Source: Clostridia bacterium (GTDB taxonomy: Bacteria; Bacillota; Clostridia; Christensenellales; Borkfalkiaceae). Taken from it: a DNA stretch of 60,655 bases. Location: positions 1-60,655 of the forward strand of contig JAQYLE010000006.1 of assembly GCA_028720205.1 (NCBI GenBank). Direction: 5' to 3'. Position numbers and translations under genes: made by a program. Positions 40,611 to 50,299 of this stretch are shown here, piece after piece (positions within the stretch are counted from its first letter, which is position 1; every line of letters starts with the position of its first letter). The notes beneath the pieces were generated by a model, which worked only from the letters and a program-made list of their open reading frames with translations, made no database searches and was not told the origin of the DNA.

Positions 40611-41531
40611 TTAAAATCTTACGTTTTCGTACCGTTCGGGATATTCCAGACAGATTTTGCCTAACCGCCCCTTTCTGAAATCGTCGATCACCGCGCGCGC
40701 CGCGCGATCGTAATCGTACTCGCCGCCGCGCAGGATCAGACCGCGCCGTTTACACACCGCTTCCAACAGAGCCGCCGACGTAAACGCGTTTTCGCCTTCC
40801 TGCGTATTCCCCTGCATATTTTCCCGCATATTTTCCGCGCTCTTTCCCGTCTCTATGCCGTAGCGTTCCGCCAGCGCGGCGGGACAAATTTCTTGCAGTT
40901 CGCCGAGCAATTGCGCCGCCACGTCGGCGATATCCAGAATATCGTCGTTCAGGCTGCCGATATAGGCAAGGTGGCGCGCCAGATACTGCGTTTCGCAAAA
41001 CGGAGGCATAGTGCCGGGCGTATCCAGCAGATCGAAATCGGCGCATTTAATCCAGCGCACGTCGCGCGTAACGCCCGCGACGTCTCCCGTTTTCGCACGT
41101 TTCGCACCGCCCAAAAGATTAACTATCGTACTTTTCCCCGTGTTTGGAATCCCCGCCACCACGTAGCGGAAACGCCGCGTTATCCCCTTGCTTTCGGCGC
41201 GTTCGCGCTTTTCTTTCGTTAAGAGTTGCAGCCGCTTTTCCAAAGCGCGACGGAAAGAGCCGTTCACCGCGCTTAAAAGCACGCACGGCTTGCCCTGTTT
41301 TTCGATCATCGCCGCGAATTTTTCGGCTTTGTTATCGGCAAGGTCGCTTTTGTTTAACACATACAGCACGGGTCTGCCTTTAAAAATTTCGATCAATCGC
41401 GGATTAAACGTTGCAACGGGCGCACGCGCGTCAAGCACGCAGATTACCCCGTCGCAAAGCGCGCGTTTTTCTTCCATATCGCGCGTCGCTTTTTTCATAT
41501 GCCCCGGGAACCACTGTATAATTTTTGCCAT
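40611..41531 (-). CDS. rbgA: Ribosome biogenesis GTPase RbgA (YlqF)
   Basis: 306 residues, circularly permuted GTPase. IIQWFPGHMKKA is the family N-terminus; G4 NKSD (LYVLNKSDLAD) precedes G1 GIPNTGKSTIVN and G3 DTPGT. The C-terminal domain is the short helical ANTAR-like end. RbgA assists late 50S assembly (around L6/L16). It sits between trmD and rnhB as in Bacillus, but rplS, which commonly lies between trmD and rbgA, is absent. Confidence 0.95.
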   Translation of the reverse strand: MAKIIQWFPGHMKKATRDMEEKRALCDGVICVLDARAPVATFNPRLIEIFKGRPVLYVLNKSDLADNKAEKFAAMIEKQGKPCVLLSAVNGSFRRALEKRLQLLTKEKRERAESKGITRRFRYVVAGIPNTGKSTIVNLLGGAKRAKTGDVAGVTRDVRWIKCADFDLLDTPGTMPPFCETQYLARHLAYIGSLNDDILDIADVAAQLLGELQEICPAALAERYGIETGKSAENMRENMQGNTQEGENAFTSAALLEAVCKRRGLILRGGEYDYDRAARAVIDDFRKGRLGKICLEYPERYENVRF

Positions 41532-41569
41532 GCGCTCTCCTTATTCGTCTTTTTCGCTGGTTTTTGCAG

Positions 41570-42238
41570 TTATTTTCCAAGCAAATCGGGGCGTTTTTCC
41601 TTTGTCAGCCGCAACGATTCCTTTCTTCTCCACTCGTCCACTTTCGCGTGATCGCCCGTCAGAAGCACTTCAGGCACGCTTACTCCTTTATATTCTTTGG
41701 GGCGCGTGTATTGCGGATATTCCAACAGATTTTCCGAAAAACTTTCGTCTACCAGCGAGGACGTGCTGATTACGCCGTCCACGTAACGACAGATGCAATC
41801 GGTAAGCACCATGGCGGGCAGTTCTCCGCCCGTTAACACGTAGTCTCCTATGGAAATTTCCTCGTCGATATACAAATCTATCGCGCGCTGATCAACCCCC
41901 TCGTAGTGCCCGCAGAGCAGAACGAGATGCTCGTAGGAAAGAAGGGAAAAAACCTTTTGCTGTTTCAGCGTTTCTCCCTTGGGCGAAAGATAAATGCGCC
42001 GCGCCGTATGTTGCGGATCCACCGCTTCTATCGCGCTGCCTATGGGCTGCGCCATCATCACCATGCCCGCTCCGCCGCCGAAAGGGTAATCGTCGCACTT
42101 CAAATGTTTATCCTGCGTGTAATCGCGGATATTTATCACGTTAATCCGTATCTTTCCTTTTTTTTGCGCCCTGCCTAAAATACTTTCTTTCAGCGCCGCA
42201 AACATTTCGGGAAACAACGTTAAAATATCGATTTTCAT
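41570..42238 (-). CDS. trmD: tRNA (guanine-N1)-methyltransferase TrmD
   Basis: 222 residues starting MKIDILTLFPEMFAA at 42238; a 4-residue upstream extension is not needed. The SPOUT-class trefoil knot is seen in LCGHYEGVDQRAID, EISIGDYVLTGGELPAM and the C-terminal YPQYTRPKEYKGVSVPEVLLTGDHAKVDEWR. It methylates G37 of tRNAs reading CNN codons and prevents frameshifting. Slightly shorter than the ~240-residue norm. No ribosome maturation factor rimM gene lies upstream, where many Firmicutes have it. Confidence 0.96.
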   Translation of the reverse strand: MKIDILTLFPEMFAALKESILGRAQKKGKIRINVINIRDYTQDKHLKCDDYPFGGGAGMVMMAQPIGSAIEAVDPQHTARRIYLSPKGETLKQQKVFSLLSYEHLVLLCGHYEGVDQRAIDLYIDEEISIGDYVLTGGELPAMVLTDCICRYVDGVISTSSLVDESFSENLLEYPQYTRPKEYKGVSVPEVLLTGDHAKVDEWRRKESLRLTKEKRPDLLGK

Positions 42239-42324
42239 CGCGCGCGTCAACCTCGTTTTTTACTGCGTTTTTTTACTGCGTATTCCTCGTGTGTTTTTAC
42301 GGTAATCCGTTTGCGAAATCGCGT

Positions 42325-43221
42325 TTACAAAATCGCGTTGACGAACGCTTCGGAATCGAATTTTTCCAGATCGCCGATTTTTTCGCCCACGCCCGCGTAC
42401 AAAACGGGCAGAGAAAGTTCGTCCGCCAGCGAAAATACAAAGCCGCCTTTCGCCGTGCCGTCGAGTTTGGTTAAAATCAACCCGTCCAATCCCACCGCCT
42501 CGTCGAACGTCTTCGCCTGAGAAAGGGCGTTCTGCCCCGTGGTGGCGTCTAATACCAGCAGTTTTAAAAAGTCCGCTTCGGGAAAGTCGCGTTCCACTAC
42601 GCGGCTCATCTTCTGCAATTCTTTCATGAGGTTGTCTTTTACGTGCAATCTGCCCGCCGTATCCACGATTAAAACGTCGGTTTTCCTCGCCCTGGCGCTT
42701 GCCACCGCGTCGAAAATCACCGCGGAAGGGTCGCTGCTTTCTTCGTGGCGGACGATTCGCACTTTCGCCCTGTCCGCCCAGACGGAAAGTTGTTCCGCCG
42801 CCGCCGCGCGGAAGGTATCCGCCGCGGCAAGCGTAACGCTTTTGCCCTGCGATACGTAATACGCGGCAAGTTTGCCTATCGTAGTGGTTTTGCCAACGCC
42901 GTTCACGCCCACCGCCATAATCACGCACGGGTACTCTATTTCCGGCACTTCCGCCGCTTTGAGCATGCCCGTAAGCACTTCTTTCAACAGCCCCGTTACG
43001 TAATCGGGGTCTTTCAGCCGTTCCGCCTTAGCGCGCTCTTTCACGCCCTCCACCGCCTTTTGCGCGGTTGATACGGATACGTCCGCCGATATTAAAATTT
43101 CTTCCAGGTCTTCGTAAAATTCGTCGCCGAGTTTGTTTCTGGAAAAAAGTTGGCGCAGTTTTTCGGAAAGTCCGTCTTTCGTCTTTTTCAACGCGCCGAA
43201 TAATTTTGTAAATAAGCCCAT
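42325..43221 (-). CDS. ftsY: Signal recognition particle receptor FtsY
   Basis: 298 residues: a short N domain (helical, from LFTKLFGALKKTKDGLSEKL) and the SRP-type GTPase NG domain with GVNGVGKTTTIGKLA (G1), DTFRAAAAEQL (G2/insertion box), DTAGRLHVKDNLM (G3), TKLDGTAKGG (G4) and GVGEKIGDLEKFD (closing loop). It lacks the acidic A domain, as in many Gram-positives. It docks ribosome-SRP complexes at the membrane. It follows smc; the usual ylxM-ffh pair is not here. Confidence 0.97.
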   Translation of the reverse strand: MGLFTKLFGALKKTKDGLSEKLRQLFSRNKLGDEFYEDLEEILISADVSVSTAQKAVEGVKERAKAERLKDPDYVTGLLKEVLTGMLKAAEVPEIEYPCVIMAVGVNGVGKTTTIGKLAAYYVSQGKSVTLAAADTFRAAAAEQLSVWADRAKVRIVRHEESSDPSAVIFDAVASARARKTDVLIVDTAGRLHVKDNLMKELQKMSRVVERDFPEADFLKLLVLDATTGQNALSQAKTFDEAVGLDGLILTKLDGTAKGGFVFSLADELSLPVLYAGVGEKIGDLEKFDSEAFVNAIL

Positions 43222-43321
43222 GTTTCACCCGAACAACGCCGTTTCGCGCCGTTTTATTATTTATCGTCCGAAAAAATCGCCCCGTTTTTTCGCAAGGCGA
43301 TTTTTCGTAACGTTACGCGGT

Positions 43322-46300
43322 TTATTCCACCGTTCCCGCGCCCAGTTCCTTTTCCACTTCTCCGAGTTTTACCGAAACGATTTTGGAAACGCCTTTTTCC
43401 TGCATCGTAACGCCGAAAAGCGAATCGGACTGATTCATCGTGGGGCGGCGGTGCGTGATTACGATAAACTGCGTTTCCTGCGAGAAACGTTTCAGATACG
43501 AGGCGAATCTGTCCACGTTCGCTTCGTCCAGCGCCGCCTCGATTTCGTCCAGAATACAGAACGGCATGGGGCGGCTTTTTAAAATGGCGAACAGTATGGC
43601 TATCGCCGTAAGGGCGCGTTCGCCGCCGGAAAGCAACGAAATTTTGGTAAGTTTCTTGCCCGGCGGACACGCCACGATTTCCACGCCCGCGTCCAGCGGA
43701 TCCTGCCCTTCGATATAGTCCATCTGCAATTCCGCATTGCCGCCGCCGAACAGTTCTTTAAAGGTCACCTTAAAGTTTTCGTTGATAGCGTTGAATCCCG
43801 CGTCGAAAATTTTCAGCATTTCCGCGCGGATTTCGTCCAGCGCTTTCTGCAAATCGTCGATGGCTTTCTGCAAATCGTCGCGCTGCACCGTCATTTCGTC
43901 GTAATGCGTTTTTTCTTCCGCGTATTCTTCCACCGCGTTTAAATTTACGTTGCCCAGCATGGTGATTTTGCGCTTTAACGCGGCAATCAACCCCGCCGCT
44001 TCGTCCGCGTTGAAGTTTTCCGCTTTTAATGCAAGGCAGCCCTCGTAATCGATGCCGTACGCCTCTTCGATGCGCTGGCGCATGTTTTCAAGGTTGGTAT
44101 CTATCTTGCTTATCTCTATCTCGCACTTATACCGCTTGTCCGTCTGCCTTGCGAGTTCTTCCTGCACGGCGGAACGTTCTTCGTCCAGTTGTACCTGCCT
44201 CAGATTCAACGCTTCCTTCTCCGCGGAAAGCGTTGCGATTTCGTCGTTAATCGCCTGAACCGCCGCCTTTTCCTCTTCCGTAAGTTCCGTCTGTCTGGCG
44301 CGTTCTTCCAGCGCGGCGAGTTCGGAAACCGCCGTCGCTTTTTCCCGCTCGGTAGAGATGATGCGCGCGATTAAATCTTCCTTTTCTTCTTCGTAGCGCG
44401 CTATATCGGCATTCAGACTTTCTATCTGCTTTTCGGTTGCCGCCCTCTCTACTTCCAGCGCGTGCAAGGCGGAGGTTTTGTCGTCGCGTTCCGCTTTGAA
44501 CGCCTCGCATTGTCCGCGCTGTTTTTCCATCTTTTCTTCCGCGCCGAGGCGTAACGCGTTCAACTCTTCTTCGCTCTTGCCCGCATACGCTTCCTCGTCT
44601 TTCAGACGGTTTAACTTATCTTCGAAGCCGTGCAGCGTTTCTTCGTATACCGTAACGTTGTCCGCCGCCTCCTGCGCCTCTTTCGAAAGAGAAATTTCGC
44701 GCTGGGAAAGCACCGCGAGTTCGTTGAGGGAACCCTGATATTTGGCGCGCAACTTATTCACCGCCTCTTCCGCTTCTTCCTTGCCCTTTTCGCTTTCCGC
44801 AATGGCGGTTTTCAATTTTTCGATATACTTCTGCTTTTTGGCGATGTTTTCGCGGCATTCCTCTATCTTTCTTTCTCCCGAAAGCACGGAAGCGCCCTTT
44901 TGCTGACGGCTGCCGCCCGTCATCGCGCCGCTGGTGCTTACGATATCGCCGTCTAACGTTACGATACGGAAGGTGTTGCCGTATTTTTTAGCAATCGCCG
45001 TAGCGTTGTACACCGTATCGCAGATTAAGGTGTTTCCCAGAAGATTGGTGACTACGTTATAGTAATATTCATCGTAACGGATGAGATCCGTGGCGAGCCC
45101 TATCGCGCCCTTTTCGCCTGCGGCGCGTTGCGCTTCGCGGCTGTCGGGGCGGGGCTTCATGCCCGAAACGGGCAAAAACGTAACCACGCCGCCGCCCGTG
45201 CGCTTTAAATACTCGATTAAAATACGCGCGTCGTCCTGCGTGGGCGTCACCACGTTCTGCGTCGCCGCGCCCAACGCCACTTCGAAGGCGAGTTCGTATT
45301 TCTGATCGGTATGAATAATATCCGCGATGGTGCCCTTCACGTGGCTGCCCACTTCGGGATTGGTTTTGGCTACCGATAACAGCCGACGTACGGAATCTTT
45401 ATATCCCTCGTAACGGTTTTTTATGCCTATGTACATTTCGAGGGAATCTTTCAGCGAAGAAATCTGCCCGCCCACGCTGAACAGTTCCTGGTTGAAATTA
45501 TTGATGGTGAGTTGCATATCGCGGATTTCTTCTTCTTTTTCCGCCAGTTCCTTTTCGCCGCCCGAAGTGAATTCTTTGAGTTTCTTTAAATCTTTGCGTA
45601 CGCCGTCGAGTTCCTCTTCCAGTTTTTCCTTGCGCGCTTTCTCCTTTTGAAGCGCTGCTTCAAGTTCCGAAATTCTGTCTTGCGTCGCCTGTTTCTGCGC
45701 GGTGAGCGAGCCTTGGTTTTTTTTGATTTCCGAAAGGTTTTCCGCCGAGGAGAGTTGACTTTGCCTATTTTCGTCGGAAAGTTTTTCAAACACTTCTATC
45801 TTGCCCGAAAGCGCTTTGATCGCCTGCGATAACAAATCCGTCTGATTATCTATCTCGGCAATGCGCGTTTCGCCCTTCTGTATCGCCGCTTTCGCCGCCG
45901 CTACCGCGTCGGCGAGTTCGCCCGTGCGCGTTTTGCCCTGTTCCAGAAATTCTTCCGCCGCCGATATCTGACTTTTATATGTGGAAATTTTTTCGCGCGC
46001 CAACTTCCATTCGCCGTCCTTCCTTTCGTTTCCTACGGAAAGTTCCACGCGCCTGTCGTTTAAAGCGGTGAGTTTCAGATCGGCTTCCGACGCCTTTTTC
46101 CGGTTGTCTTCGTAACTCTTGTTTAAAAGTTCCGCCTGCGTGTTCAGCGAAATGATTTTATCGGAATATCCCGCCACCTTTTCGCGGTATTTGTTCTTTT
46201 CTCCCTCCGCGCCGTCGTACTTATAAACGTAGGCGTTCACTTCGTTGAATTTCAGCGAATCGGAATATTCCCTGTATTCCTTCGCCGCCTCCGCCTGTTT

Positions 46301-46918
46301 GGATAACGGACCTAAGCGTCGCTCAGCCTCTTCGATACGCTGCGCGTATATATAGAGGTTGTTTTTGGAAGAATCGATTTTCCGCTCGATTTCCTCCTTG
46401 CGCGATTTATACACCATAAGCCCCGTGGCTTCTTCGAAGATAAGCCGCCGATCTTCCGGCTTGGCGTTCATAATCTGTTCCACCTTGCCCTGACCTATGA
46501 TGGAATATCCCTCTTTGCCCAAGCCGATGCCGTGAAAAAGACGCACGATATCCTTTAAACGCGAAGGCTGATTGTTGATTAAATAACTGCTGTTGCCGTT
46601 TCTGTCCAGCCGGCGAGTCATCGCCACTTCCGCCACGTCTAAATCGAAAATCTTATTCGTGTTATCGAAAACCAGCGTAACTTCGCAATGGCTCTGAGGC
46701 TTTCTCGTTTGCGTGCCGCCGAAAATCACGTCCTGCATGTTTCCGCCGCGCAGGGCTTTCGGCGATTGCTCGCCCAGCACCCAACGCACCGCGTCCGCCA
46801 CGTTCGATTTACCGCAGCCGTTTGGCCCCACGATACACGTGACGCCTTCGTCGAAACGAATCACCGTTTTATCCGCAAACGATTTGAATCCCGAAAGTTG
46901 TATTTCTTTTAAATCCAC
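43322..46918 (-). CDS. smc: Chromosome segregation protein SMC
   Basis: 1198 residues, full length. Walker A GPNGCGKSNVADAVRWVLGE is near residue 32, the two long coiled-coil arms run at about 170-500 and 670-1020, and the hinge is around 510-660 (HVKGTIADIIHTDQKYELAFE and GGVVTFLPVSG). The C-terminal head has the signature LLSGGERALTAIAILFAI and Walker B FCILDEIEAALDEANV. It compacts and segregates the origin region with ScpA/ScpB. Lies 11 bases after rnc. Many antisense open frames overlap it; they are shadows of its biased codons. Confidence 0.98.
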   Translation of the reverse strand: MDLKEIQLSGFKSFADKTVIRFDEGVTCIVGPNGCGKSNVADAVRWVLGEQSPKALRGGNMQDVIFGGTQTRKPQSHCEVTLVFDNTNKIFDLDVAEVAMTRRLDRNGNSSYLINNQPSRLKDIVRLFHGIGLGKEGYSIIGQGKVEQIMNAKPEDRRLIFEEATGLMVYKSRKEEIERKIDSSKNNLYIYAQRIEEAERRLGPLSKQAEAAKEYREYSDSLKFNEVNAYVYKYDGAEGEKNKYREKVAGYSDKIISLNTQAELLNKSYEDNRKKASEADLKLTALNDRRVELSVGNERKDGEWKLAREKISTYKSQISAAEEFLEQGKTRTGELADAVAAAKAAIQKGETRIAEIDNQTDLLSQAIKALSGKIEVFEKLSDENRQSQLSSAENLSEIKKNQGSLTAQKQATQDRISELEAALQKEKARKEKLEEELDGVRKDLKKLKEFTSGGEKELAEKEEEIRDMQLTINNFNQELFSVGGQISSLKDSLEMYIGIKNRYEGYKDSVRRLLSVAKTNPEVGSHVKGTIADIIHTDQKYELAFEVALGAATQNVVTPTQDDARILIEYLKRTGGGVVTFLPVSGMKPRPDSREAQRAAGEKGAIGLATDLIRYDEYYYNVVTNLLGNTLICDTVYNATAIAKKYGNTFRIVTLDGDIVSTSGAMTGGSRQQKGASVLSGERKIEECRENIAKKQKYIEKLKTAIAESEKGKEEAEEAVNKLRAKYQGSLNELAVLSQREISLSKEAQEAADNVTVYEETLHGFEDKLNRLKDEEAYAGKSEEELNALRLGAEEKMEKQRGQCEAFKAERDDKTSALHALEVERAATEKQIESLNADIARYEEEKEDLIARIISTEREKATAVSELAALEERARQTELTEEEKAAVQAINDEIATLSAEKEALNLRQVQLDEERSAVQEELARQTDKRYKCEIEISKIDTNLENMRQRIEEAYGIDYEGCLALKAENFNADEAAGLIAALKRKITMLGNVNLNAVEEYAEEKTHYDEMTVQRDDLQKAIDDLQKALDEIRAEMLKIFDAGFNAINENFKVTFKELFGGGNAELQMDYIEGQDPLDAGVEIVACPPGKKLTKISLLSGGERALTAIAILFAILKSRPMPFCILDEIEAALDEANVDRFASYLKRFSQETQFIVITHRRPTMNQSDSLFGVTMQEKGVSKIVSVKLGEVEKELGAGTVE

Positions 46919-46929
46919 AAAAGTTCTCC

Positions 46930-47652
46930 TTATCTGTCCGACGTGCCGTTCCCGTCGTTCATTCGCCGTTTTTTTAATACTTCAAGCAGATTTTTCGCCG
47001 CCTGCTCTTCCGCCGTTTTAATGCTCGCGCCCTTTCCTTCCGCGCTTATACTTTCGCCGTTTTCATCTTCCGCTCTTACCCGCGCCAGAAAAACGGGGGC
47101 GTTTTCCGCGCCTGTTTTCGAAAGCGTTTCGTAATGCGGCAACCCCTTTCCCGCGCCTTGCAGAATTTCCTGCAAGGCTCCTTTATAATTTTCTTTTCCT
47201 CCGCAAAGCAAGCGTTTTTTTACAAACGCGCGGGCGTTCGCGTATCCGTCGCCCGAAGCGCCGTCTCCGTCCAGATAAATCGCCGCCAGCACGCTTTCAA
47301 ACAGACTCTGCACCGCTTTTCTGCCTAAGTTTTCTTTCTTGCCGGAATACAGAAGCAGTTTTTCCGCGCCCGTTTTACAAACCGCGGTCTGCAACGCCTC
47401 GCCGCTTACGTATTTCTGCCTGAGCGCCGTCATATCCCCTTCCGAAAGATTTTCCTTTTTTGTGTATAATTCTTCGGTGACGATAAGTTGCAATACGGAA
47501 TCGCCTAAAAATTCCAGCCGCTCGTTGTCCTCGCCGCCGTACTGATTCGCGTACGTACTGTGCGTAAACGCCTGCAAAAGCAACCGCTTGTTTTTAAACG
47601 TATATCCTATTTTCTTTTCCGCTTCGGCAATGGAAAAATCATCTTTTTTCAT
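46930..47652 (-). CDS. rnc: Ribonuclease III
   Basis: 240 residues. The catalytic domain shows ERLEFLGDSVLQLIVTEEL (signature with catalytic Glu/Asp) and SLFESVLAAIYLDGD; the C-terminal double-stranded RNA-binding domain reads NYKGALQEILQGAGKGLPHY, then ISAEGKGASIKTAEEQAAKNLLEVL. It processes rRNA precursors and double-stranded RNA. Its start overlaps the plsX stop by 4 bases. The acpP gene that normally lies between plsX and rnc is missing. Confidence 0.97.
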   Translation of the reverse strand: MKKDDFSIAEAEKKIGYTFKNKRLLLQAFTHSTYANQYGGEDNERLEFLGDSVLQLIVTEELYTKKENLSEGDMTALRQKYVSGEALQTAVCKTGAEKLLLYSGKKENLGRKAVQSLFESVLAAIYLDGDGASGDGYANARAFVKKRLLCGGKENYKGALQEILQGAGKGLPHYETLSKTGAENAPVFLARVRAEDENGESISAEGKGASIKTAEEQAAKNLLEVLKKRRMNDGNGTSDR

Positions 47653-48689
47653 TGTTCCGTATCGGCTTCTCCCGCGCCCTCTTTTTCAACGTTCTTTTCC
47701 AGAAGGGTTTTTATCCTGCCTGCCAGATCGCCGCGAACGGCGTTTACCGCCTGAGCGATACATACGGAAAATCCGTAGGCTTTGCTGTTGCCGTGCGCTT
47801 TGACGACGGGTTTTGTCAACCCTAAAAACACCGCGCCGCCCATCGTTTCGTAATCGGCGGATTTTTTTACTTTGTTAAGTACGTCTTTTACCAGCAACGC
47901 GCGGAGTTTGCAAAAGAGATTTTTCTTGAATTCGCGCTTTAAAATGCCGCTGACCGCCTTGCCGCACCCCTCTATGGATTTCAACGCGATATTTCCCGTG
48001 TAACCGTCGCTCACCACCACGTCCACGTCGCCTAACATAATGTCGCGCCCTTCCACGTTGCCCACATAGTTAATGCCCTGCACGGTTTTTAAAATTTCGT
48101 TCGTCTCGCGGTGCAGTTCGTCGCCTTTATGATCTTCCGTGCCGTTGTTGAGCAGCCCCGTCCTGGGGTTTTTCCAGCCGTACACCGCTTCCGCATAAGC
48201 GGAAGCCATCAGGGCAAAATGCACGAGATTCACGCTCTTACATTCCAGATTCGCCCCGCAATCGCAAAGGAGCGTGCCCCTGCCGCTCAGATCGGGTATG
48301 CGCGGGCAGAGCGCGGGACGCGAAACGCCTTTGATCCGCCCCAAAGTAAGCACGCCCGCCGTTAAAACGGCGCCCGTCGCGCCGCCCGAAACCGCCGCGT
48401 CCGCCTTTTCCTCTTTTAAAAGACGGAACGTTGCCACCGTGGACGAATCCTTCTTGGTGCGTACCGCTTTGGTGGGAATATCGTCGTTGGTAATCACCTC
48501 GGGCGCGTGAACGATTTCCACGCGCGAAGTATCGTATGTATACGCGGCAAGTTCCGCCTTTAAAGTTTTTTCGTCGCCGCAGAGCACGGCGATAAAATCC
48601 TTATCCTCGTTAAGGGCGAGAATCGTGCCTTTTACCTGTTCTTTCGGGGCGAAATCGCCGCCCATGGCGTCGATGGCTATTCTTATCAT
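47649..48689 (-). CDS. plsX: Phosphate acyltransferase PlsX
   Basis: 346 residues. IRIAIDAMGGDFAPKEQVKGTILAL is the family N-terminus; GATGAVLTAGVLTLGRIKGVSRPAL and GRDIMLGDVDVVVSDGYTGNIALK are further conserved blocks. It makes acyl-phosphate from acyl-ACP at the start of phospholipid synthesis. First gene of the plsX-rnc-smc-ftsY run. No fapR or rpmF is upstream; asnS is there instead. Confidence 0.97.
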   Translation of the reverse strand: MIRIAIDAMGGDFAPKEQVKGTILALNEDKDFIAVLCGDEKTLKAELAAYTYDTSRVEIVHAPEVITNDDIPTKAVRTKKDSSTVATFRLLKEEKADAAVSGGATGAVLTAGVLTLGRIKGVSRPALCPRIPDLSGRGTLLCDCGANLECKSVNLVHFALMASAYAEAVYGWKNPRTGLLNNGTEDHKGDELHRETNEILKTVQGINYVGNVEGRDIMLGDVDVVVSDGYTGNIALKSIEGCGKAVSGILKREFKKNLFCKLRALLVKDVLNKVKKSADYETMGGAVFLGLTKPVVKAHGNSKAYGFSVCIAQAVNAVRGDLAGRIKTLLEKNVEKEGAGEADTEQ

Positions 48690-48767
48690 TGTTCACCTCC
48701 GCGAACGCGTCGCGCTCGCTTTTGCTTATGTTACCGAAAACGCCGCAAGGCGTGCCGCTCTACGGTT

Positions 48768-50162
48768 TTAAAACTGCAGGTTGGATACGGTGCGCGGAAA
48801 CGGAATAACGTCGCGTATATTGGTTACGCCCGTCAGGTACATAATCATGCGTTCGAAGCCGAGCCCGAAACCGCTGTGCGTTACGCCGCCGTATTTGCGC
48901 AAATCGAGATACCAGGAGTAATCTTCGGGGTTCATGTTGAGTTCTTTGATGCGGCCGAGCAGTTTATCGTAGTTTTCTTCGCGCTGCGAGCCGCCGATGA
49001 GTTCGCCGATGCCGGGCACAAGCAGGTCCGCCGCCGCCACCGTTTTGCCGTCGGGGTTGAGTTTCATATAAAACGCCTTGATTTCCTTAGGGTAATTTGT
49101 AAGGAACACAGGCTTTTTAAATACGGTTTCGGTTAAATAGCGCTCGTGTTCGCTCTGCAGATCTTTGCCCCAGAAAATATTTTTATCGTCGAATTCTGCG
49201 GCGTGCTCTTTTAAAATTTCAATCGCTTCCGTATACGTTAAGCGCACGAATTTGTTTTCCGTAACGTTTTTCAGCCGTTCGATAAGCCCCGTATCCACGA
49301 ATTTATTCAAAAACTCTATTTCGTCTTTGCAGGTTTCGCTTACGTAAGAAATGATATATTTCACCATCTCTTCCGCAACGTCCATATCCCCCGCAAGGTC
49401 GCAGAACGCCATTTCCGGTTCGATCATCCAGAATTCCGCGGCGTGGCGCGCCGTGTTGGAGTGTTCCGCGCGGAAGGTGGGGCCGAAGGTGTACACGTTG
49501 GAAAAAGCCATCGCGTACGTTTCTACGTTGAGTTGCCCGGAAACGGTTAAAGACGCTTTTTTGCCGAAGAAGTCCTGTTTGTAATCGGGCGATTTTCCGC
49601 TTTTTGAAAGCCCGTCCATGTCCAGCGTGGTTACCTGAAACATCGCGCCCGCGCCCTCGCAGTCGCTGCCCGTGATGATGGGCGTATGTACGTACACGAA
49701 GCCTCGCTCGTTAAAGAATTTATGAATGGCAAACGCCGCTTCGCTGCGAATTTTAAACACCGCGGAAAACAGGTTCGTACGCGGCCGCAGATGCGCGATT
49801 TCGCGTAAAAACTCCACCGAATGGCGCTTTTTCTGCAAAGGATAATCGGGAGAAGATTCCCCCTCCACCGTGATTTTTTCCGCTTTGATTTCGTACGGCT
49901 GCTTATTTTCGGGCGTGAGCGCCACCGTTCCCGTTACGCAAACCGCCGCGCCCACGTTCTGATGCGCGATCTCGTCGTAATTTCCTATTTTTTCCCGCTC
50001 GAATACAATCTGCGTGTTTTTAAAATAACTGCCGTCGGAAAGTTCGATAAACCCGAACGCTTTCGAATCGCGCACCGTTTTAATCCAACCCTTTACGCAG
50101 ACGGTTTTTTCCGCATACGCCGCAAGATTTTCGGCTATTTTTTTCAACTCTGTTCTTTCCAT
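48768..50162 (-). CDS. asnS: Asparaginyl-tRNA synthetase
   Basis: About 464 residues from the ATG at 50162 ([19 protein letters not shown]), with a CGGAGAA site upstream. N-terminal OB-fold anticodon domain ([21 protein letters not shown]). The class II core has [23 protein letters not shown] (motif 1 region), [25 protein letters not shown] (motif 2) and [27 protein letters not shown] (motif 3). The ending and insertion pattern fit AsnRS rather than AspRS. Its leader is only about 70 bases and contains no T-box. Confidence 0.97.
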   Translation of the reverse strand: MERTELKKIAENLAAYAEKTVCVKGWIKTVRDSKAFGFIELSDGSYFKNTQIVFEREKIGNYDEIAHQNVGAAVCVTGTVALTPENKQPYEIKAEKITVEGESSPDYPLQKKRHSVEFLREIAHLRPRTNLFSAVFKIRSEAAFAIHKFFNERGFVYVHTPIITGSDCEGAGAMFQVTTLDMDGLSKSGKSPDYKQDFFGKKASLTVSGQLNVETYAMAFSNVYTFGPTFRAEHSNTARHAAEFWMIEPEMAFCDLAGDMDVAEEMVKYIISYVSETCKDEIEFLNKFVDTGLIERLKNVTENKFVRLTYTEAIEILKEHAAEFDDKNIFWGKDLQSEHERYLTETVFKKPVFLTNYPKEIKAFYMKLNPDGKTVAAADLLVPGIGELIGGSQREENYDKLLGRIKELNMNPEDYSWYLDLRKYGGVTHSGFGLGFERMIMYLTGVTNIRDVIPFPRTVSNLQF

Positions 50163-50235
50163 ATCGATTTTTCTCCGTAAAACGACGACGTTTCCGCCGC
50201 GCACGTAAATTACGTGTAATTGTCTATACTTTTGT

Positions 50236-50264
50236 ATTATAACATTTTTTTATAAAAAAGACAA
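50236..50264 (-). promoter_or_regulatory. Promoter of asnS
   Basis: TTGTCT (50259-50264), 17 bp and TATAAT (50236-50241) on the minus strand. The leader that follows contains a small hairpin, CACGTAA/TTACGTG at 50202-50216. Confidence 0.75.
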
Positions 50265-50299
50265 TCGTTTCACGGAAAAAACGCGCAAATTCTTTTATT

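Noticed and set aside
43322-46918. Many antisense open frames of 60-140 residues across smc and other housekeeping genes
   Set aside because: They follow from codon bias on the real strand, lack ribosome binding sites and have no recognisable products.
50163-50235. T-box riboswitch upstream of asnS
   Set aside because: The leader is only about 70 bases and has no T-box sequence or specifier-loop architecture, only one small hairpin.
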